From positions 3,913-9,150 of the forward strand of contig DGEQ01000095.1 in the NCBI GenBank assembly GCA_002386045.1: a stretch of 5,238 nucleotides of DNA. The letters run 5' to 3'. This DNA comes from Hungateiclostridiaceae bacterium UBA3922. GTDB taxonomy: Bacteria > Bacillota > Clostridia > Acetivibrionales > DTU013. Positions 1 through 4,537 of this stretch are shown one piece after another. The translations under genes were made by a program, and so were the position numbers. The stretch's first letter is position 1. Each line of letters begins with the position of its first letter. The notes beneath the pieces were generated by a model, which was not told where the DNA came from, did no database searches, and worked only from the letters and a program-made list of their open reading frames with translations.

Positions 1-10
1 TGTCCCCCTA
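1..10 (-). repeat. Partial repeat copy at the left edge, inverted
   Basis: The minus strand reads TAGGGGGACA at the very edge, resembling TAGGGGACA of the right-edge copy with one extra G. It lies about 20 bases after the ykuK stop and points outward, as the right-edge copy does after sleB. Only ten bases are visible, so this is tentative. Confidence 0.4.
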
Positions 11-31
11 AATGTCCAACTAAATAAATAA

Positions 32-574
32 CTACATCGCTTTCGTGTATCGGTCGGCGAATGCGCTGGCACAGTAGCTCTCCGGCTTGATTTTCGGCAC
101 GAAATTCAAGCCCCTTACCATGCCGACCATTTCATTGATCAGGGTTTTGGTCTGCCCTTTGGTCCCAATATCTATATGGAACTCGAATGTGATCCCCTCG
201 GAATGGCGGTTCGGCCCTAGCGCCTCATGTATCTTTCTCATCTTGCCCTCGTCGAACAGGTAGGCAAGCTGCAGGCTGGCACATGTTTCAAGGTATATTT
301 TTTCGCGCAGGTTTGTCACAGGACGCTGTATTTCGCACTTGTGCAGATAACCGATGGCTCCCTTGCCGACACGATGGACGAGGATACACGATACAAAGAC
401 GGTTTTCGATCCGACCTGTGAATCGGTTCCGACCGAGATGCGGTATGAACTGTCCGTATCCGCCTCGATAAACCTGATTATGTCGTTGAAAACTTCTTCA
501 AACGTCAGTTTGTCTTTCTTCAGCCCCTTGAACAGAGTCCCCTCGTTAATCTCAAGTTGGTTGACAAGCAGCAT
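32..574 (-). CDS. ykuK: YkuK-like RNase H-fold protein (DUF458 family)
   Basis: A 180-aa protein of the YkuK/DUF458 family, predicted to have a ribonuclease H-like fold; its substrate is not established. Family hallmarks visible here are ISVGTDSQ at residues 47-54 (D51), a conserved Glu in the YLETC segment (E96), FHIDIGTKGQT at 132-142 (D135), and the C-terminal KPESYCASAFADRYTK at 163-178 (D174). These acidic residues are where an RNase H-type metal site would be expected; that assignment is inference. The frame can be read from a TTG at 596-598, but an AGGAGG (plus-strand 584-589) lies inside that extension, nine bases before ATG 572-574, so the ATG is the real start. A TACAAT hexamer (plus-strand 610-615) could be its -10, without a good -35. 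Length matches the family (about 170-180 aa). The stop lies about 20 bases from a truncated repeat at the window edge. The family call is confident, the biochemical role is not. Confidence 0.92.
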   Translation of the reverse strand: MLLVNQLEINEGTLFKGLKKDKLTFEEVFNDIIRFIEADTDSSYRISVGTDSQVGSKTVFVSCILVHRVGKGAIGYLHKCEIQRPVTNLREKIYLETCASLQLAYLFDEGKMRKIHEALGPNRHSEGITFEFHIDIGTKGQTKTLINEMVGMVRGLNFVPKIKPESYCASAFADRYTKAM

Positions 575-583
575 CGCGCACGT

Positions 584-589
584 CCTCCT
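584..589 (-). promoter_or_regulatory. Ribosome binding site AGGAGG fixing the ykuK start
   Basis: AGGAGG on the minus strand, with a nine-base spacer to the ATG at 572-574. It falls within codons 4-5 of the longer TTG-initiated reading of the same frame, which argues against the longer form. Confidence 0.85.
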
Positions 590-641
590 GTTTTGCAAAG
601 TAAACCTGTATTGTAACCTGCCTCCATCCCATATAACGATA

Positions 642-676
642 AAAGCCCTGTGAAGGGCGTACTGTCACAGGGCTTT
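642..676 (-). terminator. Hairpin with perfect 12-bp stem, probable intrinsic terminator
   Basis: AAAGCCCTGTGA (642-653) and TCACAGGGCTTT (665-676) pair perfectly over 12 bp around an 11-base loop. Read leftward, the stem ends GGGCTTTTATCG, giving a short U-run; read rightward it ends GGCTTTCAAT. The minus strand fits better. It ends the small transcription unit at 665-834 and probably any read-through from the flavoprotein gene. Because it lies about 70 bases before the ykuK start on the same strand, it could also attenuate read-through into ykuK. Confidence 0.75.
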
Positions 677-778
677 CAATATCCGGCAAAATCCAAAGAC
701 GGCATGGATGCGTCTCCAGCCTCTATGATCGATCCAAGTATACCTGCTGTGAGTACATTGATCTACCTGCCGTCTCAT
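665..778 (-). CDS. Possible small gene, 37-aa Arg/aromatic-rich peptide
   Basis: Too short to stand out by length, but it has a full gene signature. An AAAGGAG (plus-strand 787-793) lies eight bases before ATG 776-778, a candidate promoter lies at 806-834, and the TGA stop (665-667) sits inside the first arm of the downstream hairpin. The peptide is basic, with several Arg, three His, three Trp and two Cys; it begins MRRQVDQCTHSRY and ends FGFCRILKAL. There is no signal peptide and no long hydrophobic segment. I do not recognise it. Alternatives are a leader peptide for the hairpin and downstream ykuK, or a non-coding small RNA that carries a chance frame. The positioning of RBS, start and stop favours translation, but codon bias cannot decide at this length. 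Confidence 0.45.
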   Translation of the reverse strand: MRRQVDQCTHSRYTWIDHRGWRRIHAVFGFCRILKAL

Positions 779-805
779 CGGTCAATCTCCTTTAATAATA
801 AGTTT

Positions 806-834
806 ATATTAACACATGTTATAAGCAAAATCAA
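806..834 (-). promoter_or_regulatory. Candidate vegetative promoter, TTGATT-17-TAATAT
   Basis: On the minus strand TTGATT (plus 829-834) and TAATAT (plus 806-811) are separated by exactly 17 bases, and the -10 is preceded by TG plus one base, an extended -10 element. Each hexamer matches the sigma-A consensus at four of six positions. A start point near 799 would give a leader of about 20 bases before the 37-codon frame at 665-778. The surrounding DNA is AT-rich, so chance matches are possible. Confidence 0.5.
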
Positions 835-883
835 TTCCGCATTTTGCCGGCTCAAAGCCTCCCAATGCCAATTGAAACGGACG

Positions 884-1756
884 TTACAGGCTTTTTATAT
901 AATCGATTATCGCTTTGCCGGCAACTGCGCCTTGCCCGACCGCCACCGAAATCTGTCTGAATTTGCTGGAGCAGTCTCCCGCTGCAAACACTCCTTCGAG
1001 GTTCGTTCTCTGGTTGTTGTCTGTCACTACCGTATTCCCAACCGTCAATATGCCAAGTTTCCGGGCAAAATCAACGCTTGATGCGCTCTCATATGCAACA
1101 AACAGCCCGTCGATATTCTCGCTCGAGCCATCTGCAAAGTGTAGCTGCTCAAGGAATTCATCGCCTTCGAGCTTCAGTATTTTCCGGGTATCCACACGGA
1201 ACCTGCCAAGCTCATCAATATATTTGCCAGAAACATCCAATTGCTTCCCGTTGGTATAAATCGTGACGTCCTGCGTGAAAGTCAACAGTTCAAGTGCCTC
1301 ATGGACTGCAAAATCCTTGTGGCCAAGCACGCCGACCTTCCGGCTGTTGTAAAAAAACCCGTCACAGGTGGTGCAATAACTGACCCCCATGCCCTCGAAC
1401 TTAACCAGGTTTTCGATCCTGATGACTCTATGGGGAACCCCTGTGGCCAGCAACACAGCTTTACATGAATACGAGGCGGTGCCGGTAACGACTTTGAAAA
1501 ATCCATCCTTTTCAACCGACAGCACTTCATCCTCCAGCACCTCCGCGCCAAGCCGCCTTACCTGCATCTCCCCGTTGCGCAGCAGTTCCTTCCCGGATAT
1601 TGTCTGCGCGAAGCCGAAATAGTTGTCGATCTTGTCAGCTTTCAGCAGGTTGCTGTCATTTTTCCCGATTATCAGGGTCCTGAGGTTCGATCTCACCGTA
1701 TACAAAGCGGCCGAGATCCCAGCCGGTCCTTTGCCAATGATGATTACATCGTACAT
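884..1756 (-). CDS. Thioredoxin-reductase-like FAD flavoprotein lacking NADPH motifs
   Basis: A 290-aa pyridine nucleotide-disulfide oxidoreductase-like protein, shorter than typical bacterial TrxR (about 310-320 aa). N-terminal FAD site: IIIGKGPAGISAA at 5-17. ATG motif of the FAD domain: 104-106. Redox-active pair C128 and C131 in YCTTCDG. C-terminal FAD contact: GVFAAGDC at 255-262 followed by a GQGAVAGK helix. The NADPH domain is unusual: the canonical GGGDSA stretch is GHKDFA (145-150), with H146 and K147 in place of two glycines, and no HRRxxxR motif follows. Ferredoxin-dependent flavin thioredoxin reductases of clostridia are known to lack these same motifs, so reduction by ferredoxin, or by another non-NADPH donor, is a reasonable inference. 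No thioredoxin gene is adjacent. The ATG is preceded by AAAGGAAG (plus 1762-1769). Family is confident, electron donor uncertain; I give no gene symbol. Confidence 0.88.
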   Translation of the reverse strand: MYDVIIIGKGPAGISAALYTVRSNLRTLIIGKNDSNLLKADKIDNYFGFAQTISGKELLRNGEMQVRRLGAEVLEDEVLSVEKDGFFKVVTGTASYSCKAVLLATGVPHRVIRIENLVKFEGMGVSYCTTCDGFFYNSRKVGVLGHKDFAVHEALELLTFTQDVTIYTNGKQLDVSGKYIDELGRFRVDTRKILKLEGDEFLEQLHFADGSSENIDGLFVAYESASSVDFARKLGILTVGNTVVTDNNQRTNLEGVFAAGDCSSKFRQISVAVGQGAVAGKAIIDYIKSL

Positions 1757-1795
1757 GGTCGCTTCCTTTCCAATCTCCTATTCCTTTTATTTGCC

Positions 1796-1828
1796 GGATG
1801 CACACGTTTTTGTTGGATACGCACGTTT
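1796..1828. repeat. Two 14-bp direct repeats, GGATRCRCACGTTT
   Basis: GGATGCACACGTTT (1796-1809) and GGATACGCACGTTT (1815-1828) differ at two positions and are separated by five bases. They resemble units of the array at 1883-2007, so they are probably diverged members. They lie 40-72 bases upstream of the flavoprotein start codon, so they could also be operator half-sites, which I cannot tell from sequence alone. Confidence 0.6.
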
Positions 1829-1882
1829 CTTATCTGCCTTTCCGCAGGATATTTCGTTAAAAAGTTCGCACAATATTTGCCT

Positions 1883-2007
1883 GGAGGCATTCATCCGGAT
1901 GTATCCATCTAAGGGTGTACATTTAATAATGTTCATCTGAAGGTATCCATCCAAACATGCCCATCCGAAGATTCTGCCCAAATGCATGCATCCGGAGGCG
2001 TTTCCAA
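1883..2007. repeat. Degenerate 14-bp tandem repeat array, nine units
   Basis: Nine head-to-tail units starting at 1883, 1897, 1911, 1925, 1939, 1953, 1967 (13 bp), 1980 and 1994. On the minus strand the consensus is about RGATGNAYRCCTYC; the plus-strand copies include GGATGTATCCATCT, GAAGGTATCCATCC and AAATGCATGCATCC. Many units begin GGATG and end CATCC, so they are partly self-complementary, and unit junctions make palindromes such as ATCCGGAT (1893-1900). A weaker tenth unit may lie at 1869-1882. The period is not a multiple of three, so this is not a protein repeat. It lies between the flavoprotein gene and its possible upstream promoter and would be in its 5' leader. No function is known to me. 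Confidence 0.75.
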
Positions 2008-2043
2008 GTATATATCCCAGCGGTATTTACGCAATATAAATAT

Positions 2044-2052
2044 ATTATAACA
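2044..2052 (-). promoter_or_regulatory. Extended -10 promoter element, TGTTATAAT
   Basis: The minus strand reads TGTTATAAT: a perfect TATAAT (plus 2044-2049) with the TG extension one base before it. No good -35 hexamer lies at the usual distance. If used, transcription would start near 2037, run left through the 14-bp array and reach the flavoprotein start about 280 bases later. The local sequence is very AT-rich, so this is tentative. Confidence 0.4.
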
Positions 2053-2403
2053 CATCATTCCGCAGAAGCTTTCGTTTATGCCTGGTTTTGCCGCGTCGCG
2101 AGTAATCCCGGCCTGGCCGGCGATTTGCCCGCCTACTGGTCAGGCATCATCCCATCAAAAAACCGGCATCCGCTTCCGGCAAAAAAAGGGGGGACATTTC
2201 TACTCGATCCAAACAGGAGGGACACTTCTGCTTTGCCGACAGATTTCTGCCTGCCTGGGGCAACACCTTTCTTTTCTGCTCCCCGGCCCTATTGCAGAAA
2301 CATCATTGTTCAACAGTAACTTGTCTGTCAATGGCAAGCTGTTTTTTAGCACGAGGCTCAACCGAGGCAGCATTACTCTTAACAGCAACAATAACATCGG
2401 CCC
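2053..2403. other. Intergenic stretch without a convincing gene
   Basis: No frame here has both a ribosome site and a recognisable product. It contains a 13-bp odd palindrome CCGGCCTGGCCGG (2108-2120), two CCGGCA direct repeats near 2163-2181, and the GGGACAYTTCT repeat pair described separately. A start-less open frame on the minus strand (2303-2416) has coding-like composition and may be a remnant. The base composition and the repeat content suggest a decayed or recombinogenic region. Confidence 0.5.
2177..2238 (+). repeat. Repeat pair GGGACAYTTCT within a short inverted repeat
   Basis: GGGGACATTTCT (2190-2201) and AGGGACACTTCT (2218-2229) are direct copies 28 bases apart. They are bracketed by CGGCAAA (2177-2183) and TTTGCCG (2232-2238), a perfect 7-bp inverted repeat. 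They belong with the copies at 2720-2751, 3755-3766 and 5225-5238. Multiple GGGACA-type subterminal repeats occur at the ends of some insertion sequences and in REP-like families of Clostridia; which applies here cannot be decided without genome-wide comparison. No transposase is present in the window. Confidence 0.6.
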
Positions 2404-2438
2404 AACTGTAACAACCTTATTTCACCGTTCATATTATG
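2404..2438 (+). promoter_or_regulatory. Candidate sigma-K-like sporulation promoter
   Basis: AACTGTAACA (2404-2413) is followed after 14 bases by TTCATATTAT (2428-2437). Read as sigma-K, AACA (2410-2413) is the mACm-type -35, the spacer is 16 bases, and CATATTATG (2430-2438) approximates the CATAnnnTA -10. The predicted start near 2445 is about 30 bases before the 64-aa gene at 2476. The same arrangement, including the identical AACTGTAACA, precedes the 71-aa gene at 2925, which strengthens both calls. Confidence 0.55.
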
Positions 2439-2475
2439 TCAATGTAGGATCGTATGCTTACAGGAGGAGGGTCAT

Positions 2476-2670
2476 ATGTCAAACAGCGAATACACCTGCA
2501 GACGCCACGACTGTACCTTGCTTTTTTTCATCCTGGTATTTCTTCTGTTGTTCTATGATAACAGCGCAATCGGCATACTGAAGCGCGGGGAATATGGTGT
2601 CAACACTTGCAGCAGGAACGATTCACTGCTGTTCTTCATACTTGTGTTCCTGAAGCTTTTCTATTGCTGA
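2476..2670 (+). CDS. Small membrane protein with duplicated hydrophobic segment
   Basis: A 64-aa protein with a strong ribosome site (AGGAGGAGGG, 2462-2471) four bases before its ATG. It consists of two similar halves: residues 7-27 and 44-63 each have a TC start, a short polar stretch with an Asp, then the identical LLFFILVFL (15-23 and 51-59) followed by xLFY. A 16-residue polar linker containing KRGEY joins them, and the C-terminal residue is Cys. Two transmembrane segments are predicted by eye. The DNA of the two halves differs at many synonymous positions, which fits selection on the protein. It is not a family I can name, but small LLFF-rich proteins with Cys/Gly-rich starts are common in sporulating Clostridia. 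With the sigma-K-like promoter upstream, a mother-cell or spore-coat role is a reasonable inference. Confidence 0.8.
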   Translation: MSNSEYTCRRHDCTLLFFILVFLLLFYDNSAIGILKRGEYGVNTCSRNDSLLFFILVFLKLFYC

Positions 2671-2719
2671 GATAACCAGGCACAGGGACTGCCGTATCGA
2701 TTTGCAGGACATCAATGCA

Positions 2720-2751
2720 GGGGACAGTTCTTCTGATACGGGGACAGTTCT
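2720..2751 (+). repeat. Tandem pair of GGGGACAGTTCT
   Basis: Two identical 12-bp copies, 2720-2731 and 2740-2751, start 20 bases apart in direct orientation, 50 bases after the stop of the 64-aa gene. The same 12 bases close the window at 5227-5238. Together with the pair at 2190-2229 they bracket the 64-aa gene in the same orientation. Confidence 0.75.
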
Positions 2752-2768
2752 GCTTCTGCTCTATTATC

Positions 2769-2790
2769 AGGGGCATCCTCTGCCCCTTTA
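2769..2790 (+). terminator. Weak hairpin, possible terminator of the 64-aa gene
   Basis: AGGGGCA (2769-2775) and TGCCCCT (2781-2787) form a 7-bp GC-rich stem with a five-base loop, followed by only TTAA. The short T-run makes it a weak intrinsic terminator. It lies about 100 bases after the stop of the 64-aa gene and upstream of the next promoter. Confidence 0.4.
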
Positions 2791-2857
2791 ATGCATCCTG
2801 TCTATGGCGATGGACCCATCTCACCCGCCTGTTTCCTGCATGCCATCCTGAAATCAA

Positions 2858-2892
2858 AACTGTAACACATCTGCGGCAACATTCATAAAATA
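2858..2892 (+). promoter_or_regulatory. Candidate sigma-K-like sporulation promoter
   Basis: AACTGTAACA (2858-2867), 14 bases, then TTCATAAAAT (2882-2891). The -10 CATAAAATA (2884-2892) matches CATAnnnTA completely, and AACA (2864-2867) with a 16-base spacer matches the -35. The predicted start near 2899 is about 25 bases before the gene at 2925. It is the better of the two matching promoters. Confidence 0.62.
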
Positions 2893-2924
2893 TACTGTTA
2901 CCTGAAACGCCCGGAGGCTGATCC

Positions 2925-3140
2925 ATGGCTGTTTTTGATACTCATCCCGGAAATCTCAGAACAATGTTTAACGAAGGACTTGATGAAGTCTTAATTTTTG
3001 CGATCATCTTCATCTTTGTGCTACTCTCCGGAAACGGACCCGGTTGTGACGGCAATATGGGTTTCGTGCCGCTGATCATCATAGCTGTTTTCCTGCTGTT
3101 ATTCGCAGGTGTATGCAGAACAGACGAAGCTGCTGCATAG
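2925..3140 (+). CDS. Small two-helix membrane protein, unknown function
   Basis: A 71-aa protein with GGAGG (2913-2917) seven bases before its ATG. A hydrophilic N-terminus (1-20) leads to a first hydrophobic segment at about 22-35 (VLIFAIIFIFVLL), a short loop with a Gly- and Asn-rich stretch and one Cys (GNGPGCDGN, 36-44), and a second hydrophobic segment at about 47-63 (FVPLIIIAVFLLLFAGV), ending in a short acidic tail. The DEVLIFAIIF entry to the first helix resembles the hydrophobic stretches of the neighbouring 64-aa and 109-aa proteins. I do not recognise a named family. It has its own sigma-K-like promoter and is followed by 144 non-coding bases, so it is probably a single-gene unit. 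A role in the spore envelope is inferred from the promoter and neighbours only. Confidence 0.8.
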   Translation: MAVFDTHPGNLRTMFNEGLDEVLIFAIIFIFVLLSGNGPGCDGNMGFVPLIIIAVFLLLFAGVCRTDEAAA

Positions 3141-3189
3141 TCGGCACCGCACCGGCATATCAATGCATAAGGGAAAATGACTGAAAAAA

Positions 3190-3252
3190 GATCGGTCTGT
3201 AAAAGACCGGTCCTGTAATATAACCTGGATCGGATCATCACCCCGGACCGGT
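3190..3252 (+). promoter_or_regulatory. Alternative hairpins in the leader of the sleB operon
   Basis: GATCGGTCT (3190-3198) can pair with AGACCGGTC (3204-3212) over nine pairs including one G-U, with a five-base loop. The same central segment, ACCGGTCC (3206-3213), can instead pair perfectly with GGACCGGT (3245-3252); a further GATCGG copy lies at 3228-3233. The two structures exclude each other. Neither is followed by a T-run on the plus strand, so this is not a classical terminator in that direction. On the minus strand the first hairpin precedes six T (plus 3184-3189) and could stop antisense transcription. A loose sigma-G-like TGCATA-N16-CATATCA lies upstream at 3134-3162. Confidence 0.4.
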
Positions 3253-3284
3253 AAAATAACTTTTATCATTGGAGGTTAATGGTT

Positions 3285-3605
3285 ATGGCAAACAGTTTCA
3301 GCAAAAAAATGGCCGAACTGCTCGAAAAAATGGACGACAAGGTGCTTGCGGCAAAGATCAACGCAGCCGTTGACATGCTGAAAAACGAGAACTATGATGA
3401 GCTGGCAAAAAAGCTCAGGAAAGTGGACAAAAACGAGATAATGGAAAAGCTCAACGAGATAGATGACGAAAAACTGAAGGAACTCAAGCTGGACAAATCC
3501 GATCTGAGGCAGAAGCTTAACAGCATCGACCTTGACGCTGTCCAGAAAATGCTGGGCGAAAACGGCCCTGAAATAATCGGCAAAATTAAAGACATTATCA
3601 AATAG
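3285..3605 (+). CDS. Charged all-helical protein, first gene of sleB operon, unknown
   Basis: A 106-aa, Lys/Asp/Glu-rich protein with no signal peptide or membrane segment. The frame also has an ATG at 3279, but GGAGG (3271-3275) is only three bases from that and nine from ATG 3285, so the latter is chosen. The sequence is almost all amphipathic helix. A loose repeat of roughly 10-12 residues runs from about 40 to 90, each unit having a KL pair followed by an I/V/L-D turn (KLRKVDK, KLNEIDD, ELKLDK, KLNSIDL). The C-terminus (GPEIIGKIKDIIK) is again amphipathic. I do not recognise a named family. It heads a tight plus-strand series ending in the cortex-lytic enzyme. Cytoplasmic by composition; a scaffold or protein-interaction role is speculation. 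Confidence 0.82.
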   Translation: MANSFSKKMAELLEKMDDKVLAAKINAAVDMLKNENYDELAKKLRKVDKNEIMEKLNEIDDEKLKELKLDKSDLRQKLNSIDLDAVQKMLGENGPEIIGKIKDIIK

Positions 3606-3649
3606 TCAATGAAATATATTATTAGTGCCTGGATTTGGAGGAAGTTGCC

Positions 3650-4126
3650 ATGAACGATGAACTCAGCACAAAGGTTCAGCAAATAGCGCAATTGCTCGGG
3701 CACGACAGCGTGCCTGACAATGTTAAGGAGCTGATCTCCCTGCTCGCCAGTAGTGGGGACACTTCTTCAAAAGTTGACGACGACGCCGCTCCCACGGGAT
3801 CTGAAGCCCCAAGGCAGAACAGCACCAGGCTTTCTCCGGATAATAACCCGGCACCGGCAGTAAACTCCCAACAGACAAACTACCAGGCGACAGCCACACA
3901 AGCAGACTCCGGGACTTCTCCGCCGATAAACCAGGATGTGATCAATTCGGCAAGAAGCGCTCTTGACAGGCTGAAAACCGTAAATGATCCCCGGATAAAC
4001 CTACTGAACGCGATAAAGCCATTTATGAACAACAGAAGGCAGAAAAAAATCAGTAATTGCATACAACTGCTGCAGATAGCAAGCCTCAGCAGACTGCTGA
4101 ATGAACAGGAAAAACAGACGAGGTGA
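3650..4126 (+). CDS. Two-part helical protein with disordered middle, unknown
   Basis: A 158-aa protein. A TTG at 3635 extends the frame, but GGAGG (3637-3641) overlaps that codon and sits eight bases before ATG 3650, which is therefore the start. Three parts are visible: a short helical N-terminal region (1-33), a Ser/Thr/Pro/Gln/Asn-rich linker of about 60 residues (34-95) that looks disordered, and a basic helical C-terminal region (about 96-155) with the DPRINLLNAIKPFM stretch at 113-126. No membrane segment or signal peptide. Codons 36-39 (GDTS) are encoded by a copy of the GGGGACACTTCT repeat. It begins 44 bases after the 106-aa gene and ends five bases before the next start, so it belongs to the operon. 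The family is unknown to me. N- and C-terminal helical parts joined by a linker suggest an adaptor, which is inference only. Confidence 0.82.
   Translation: MNDELSTKVQQIAQLLGHDSVPDNVKELISLLASSGDTSSKVDDDAAPTGSEAPRQNSTRLSPDNNPAPAVNSQQTNYQATATQADSGTSPPINQDVINSARSALDRLKTVNDPRINLLNAIKPFMNNRRQKKISNCIQLLQIASLSRLLNEQEKQTR
3755..3766 (+). repeat. Single GGGGACACTTCT copy inside a coding region
   Basis: A 12-bp match to the dispersed motif lies in frame within the linker region of the 158-aa protein, reading Gly-Asp-Thr-Ser. Seen alone it could be chance; it matches 11 of 12 bases of the copies at 2720 and 2740, and it shares the CACTTCT variant with 2218-2229. Confidence 0.4.
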
Positions 4127-4131
4127 ACCAG

Positions 4132-4461
4132 ATGCCTTATAAAAGGCCAATCAGAAGTTCCAAGAAATACATGCCTCAATCCGGGAATCCAGGTCCATCG
4201 TATTCATTCAGCAATGTTGGGTCATATTCCCATGATGACTCGGATTTTTTCGGCATACCGCTTCCGAATGAAAGGGAAATCCAAAATATCGAATCAGCAA
4301 AAAGCACAAGGAATTTCCCGCTGGCCAGGGTCGTCAATTTCATACGCAGGCATATAACGATCGAAGAAATAATCCTGGTCGGTCTTATCGTTTTGCTGCT
4401 CGAAGAGTCGCTCGAGGACGATCTCCTGCTGATAATACTGATCTACATACTGCTTTTCTGA
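4132..4461 (+). CDS. Protein with hydrophobic C-terminal hairpin, unknown
   Basis: A 109-aa protein. A GTG at 4123 would overlap the previous stop, but GAGGTGA (4120-4126) is placed correctly for ATG 4132, five bases further on, so I start there. The previous gene's stop lies within this ribosome site, implying translational coupling. The N-terminal half (1-60) is polar and basic at first (KRPIRSSKKY), rich in Ser/Gly/Tyr and probably disordered. The C-terminus (about 76-109) is two short hydrophobic stretches, EEIILVGLIVLLL and LLLIILIYILLF, split by the acidic EESLEDD (91-97). They may form a membrane hairpin or a buried pair. Such acidic-split Leu/Ile tails are a recurring type in small proteins of spore-forming Clostridia, from memory. 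The function is unknown; third gene of the sleB operon. Confidence 0.82.
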   Translation: MPYKRPIRSSKKYMPQSGNPGPSYSFSNVGSYSHDDSDFFGIPLPNEREIQNIESAKSTRNFPLARVVNFIRRHITIEEIILVGLIVLLLEESLEDDLLLIILIYILLF

Positions 4462-4526
4462 ATAAATTCCCGCCTGATACAGAAAATAAAAAAAGCTAAG
4501 AAAATGTTGTGCAATACCGGCGAAAA

Positions 4527-4531
4527 GAGGG
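4527..4531 (+). promoter_or_regulatory. Ribosome binding site GAGGG deciding the sleB start
   Basis: GAGGG ends directly against ATG 4532, too close for initiation there, but leaves six bases (4532-4537) to TTG 4538. This favours the TTG as the true start of the cortex-lytic enzyme. Confidence 0.6.
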
Positions 4532-4537
4532 ATGGCG

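Noticed and set aside
650..1081. Plus-strand open frame of 143 codons
   Set aside because: It runs antisense to the flavoprotein gene and through the hairpin, with no ribosome site.
1787..1987. Minus-strand open frame of 66 codons over the repeat array
   Set aside because: Its start lies inside the 14-bp array, it lacks a ribosome site, and the 14-bp period would not be kept in a protein-coding sequence.
1883..2007. CRISPR array
   Set aside because: Units are 14 bp, contiguous and degenerate, with no unique spacers and no cas genes.
2108..2120. CCGGCCTGGCCGG as terminator or operator
   Set aside because: It is a perfect odd palindrome but has a one-base centre, no T-run and no adjacent gene; in GC-rich local sequence it can arise by chance.
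2163..2181. Hairpin from the two CCGGCA copies
   Set aside because: They are direct repeats; only the self-complementary CCGG can pair, giving a four-base stem flanked by non-complementary A-runs.
2078..2581. Plus-strand open frame of 167 codons
   Set aside because: It has no ribosome site, contains a repeat pair, overlaps the well-supported 64-aa gene out of frame, and runs through two intergenic promoters. The product has no recognisable domain.
2636..2926. Minus-strand open frame of 96 codons
   Set aside because: It overlaps the end of the 64-aa gene and the promoter of the 71-aa gene, has no ribosome site and no recognisable domain.
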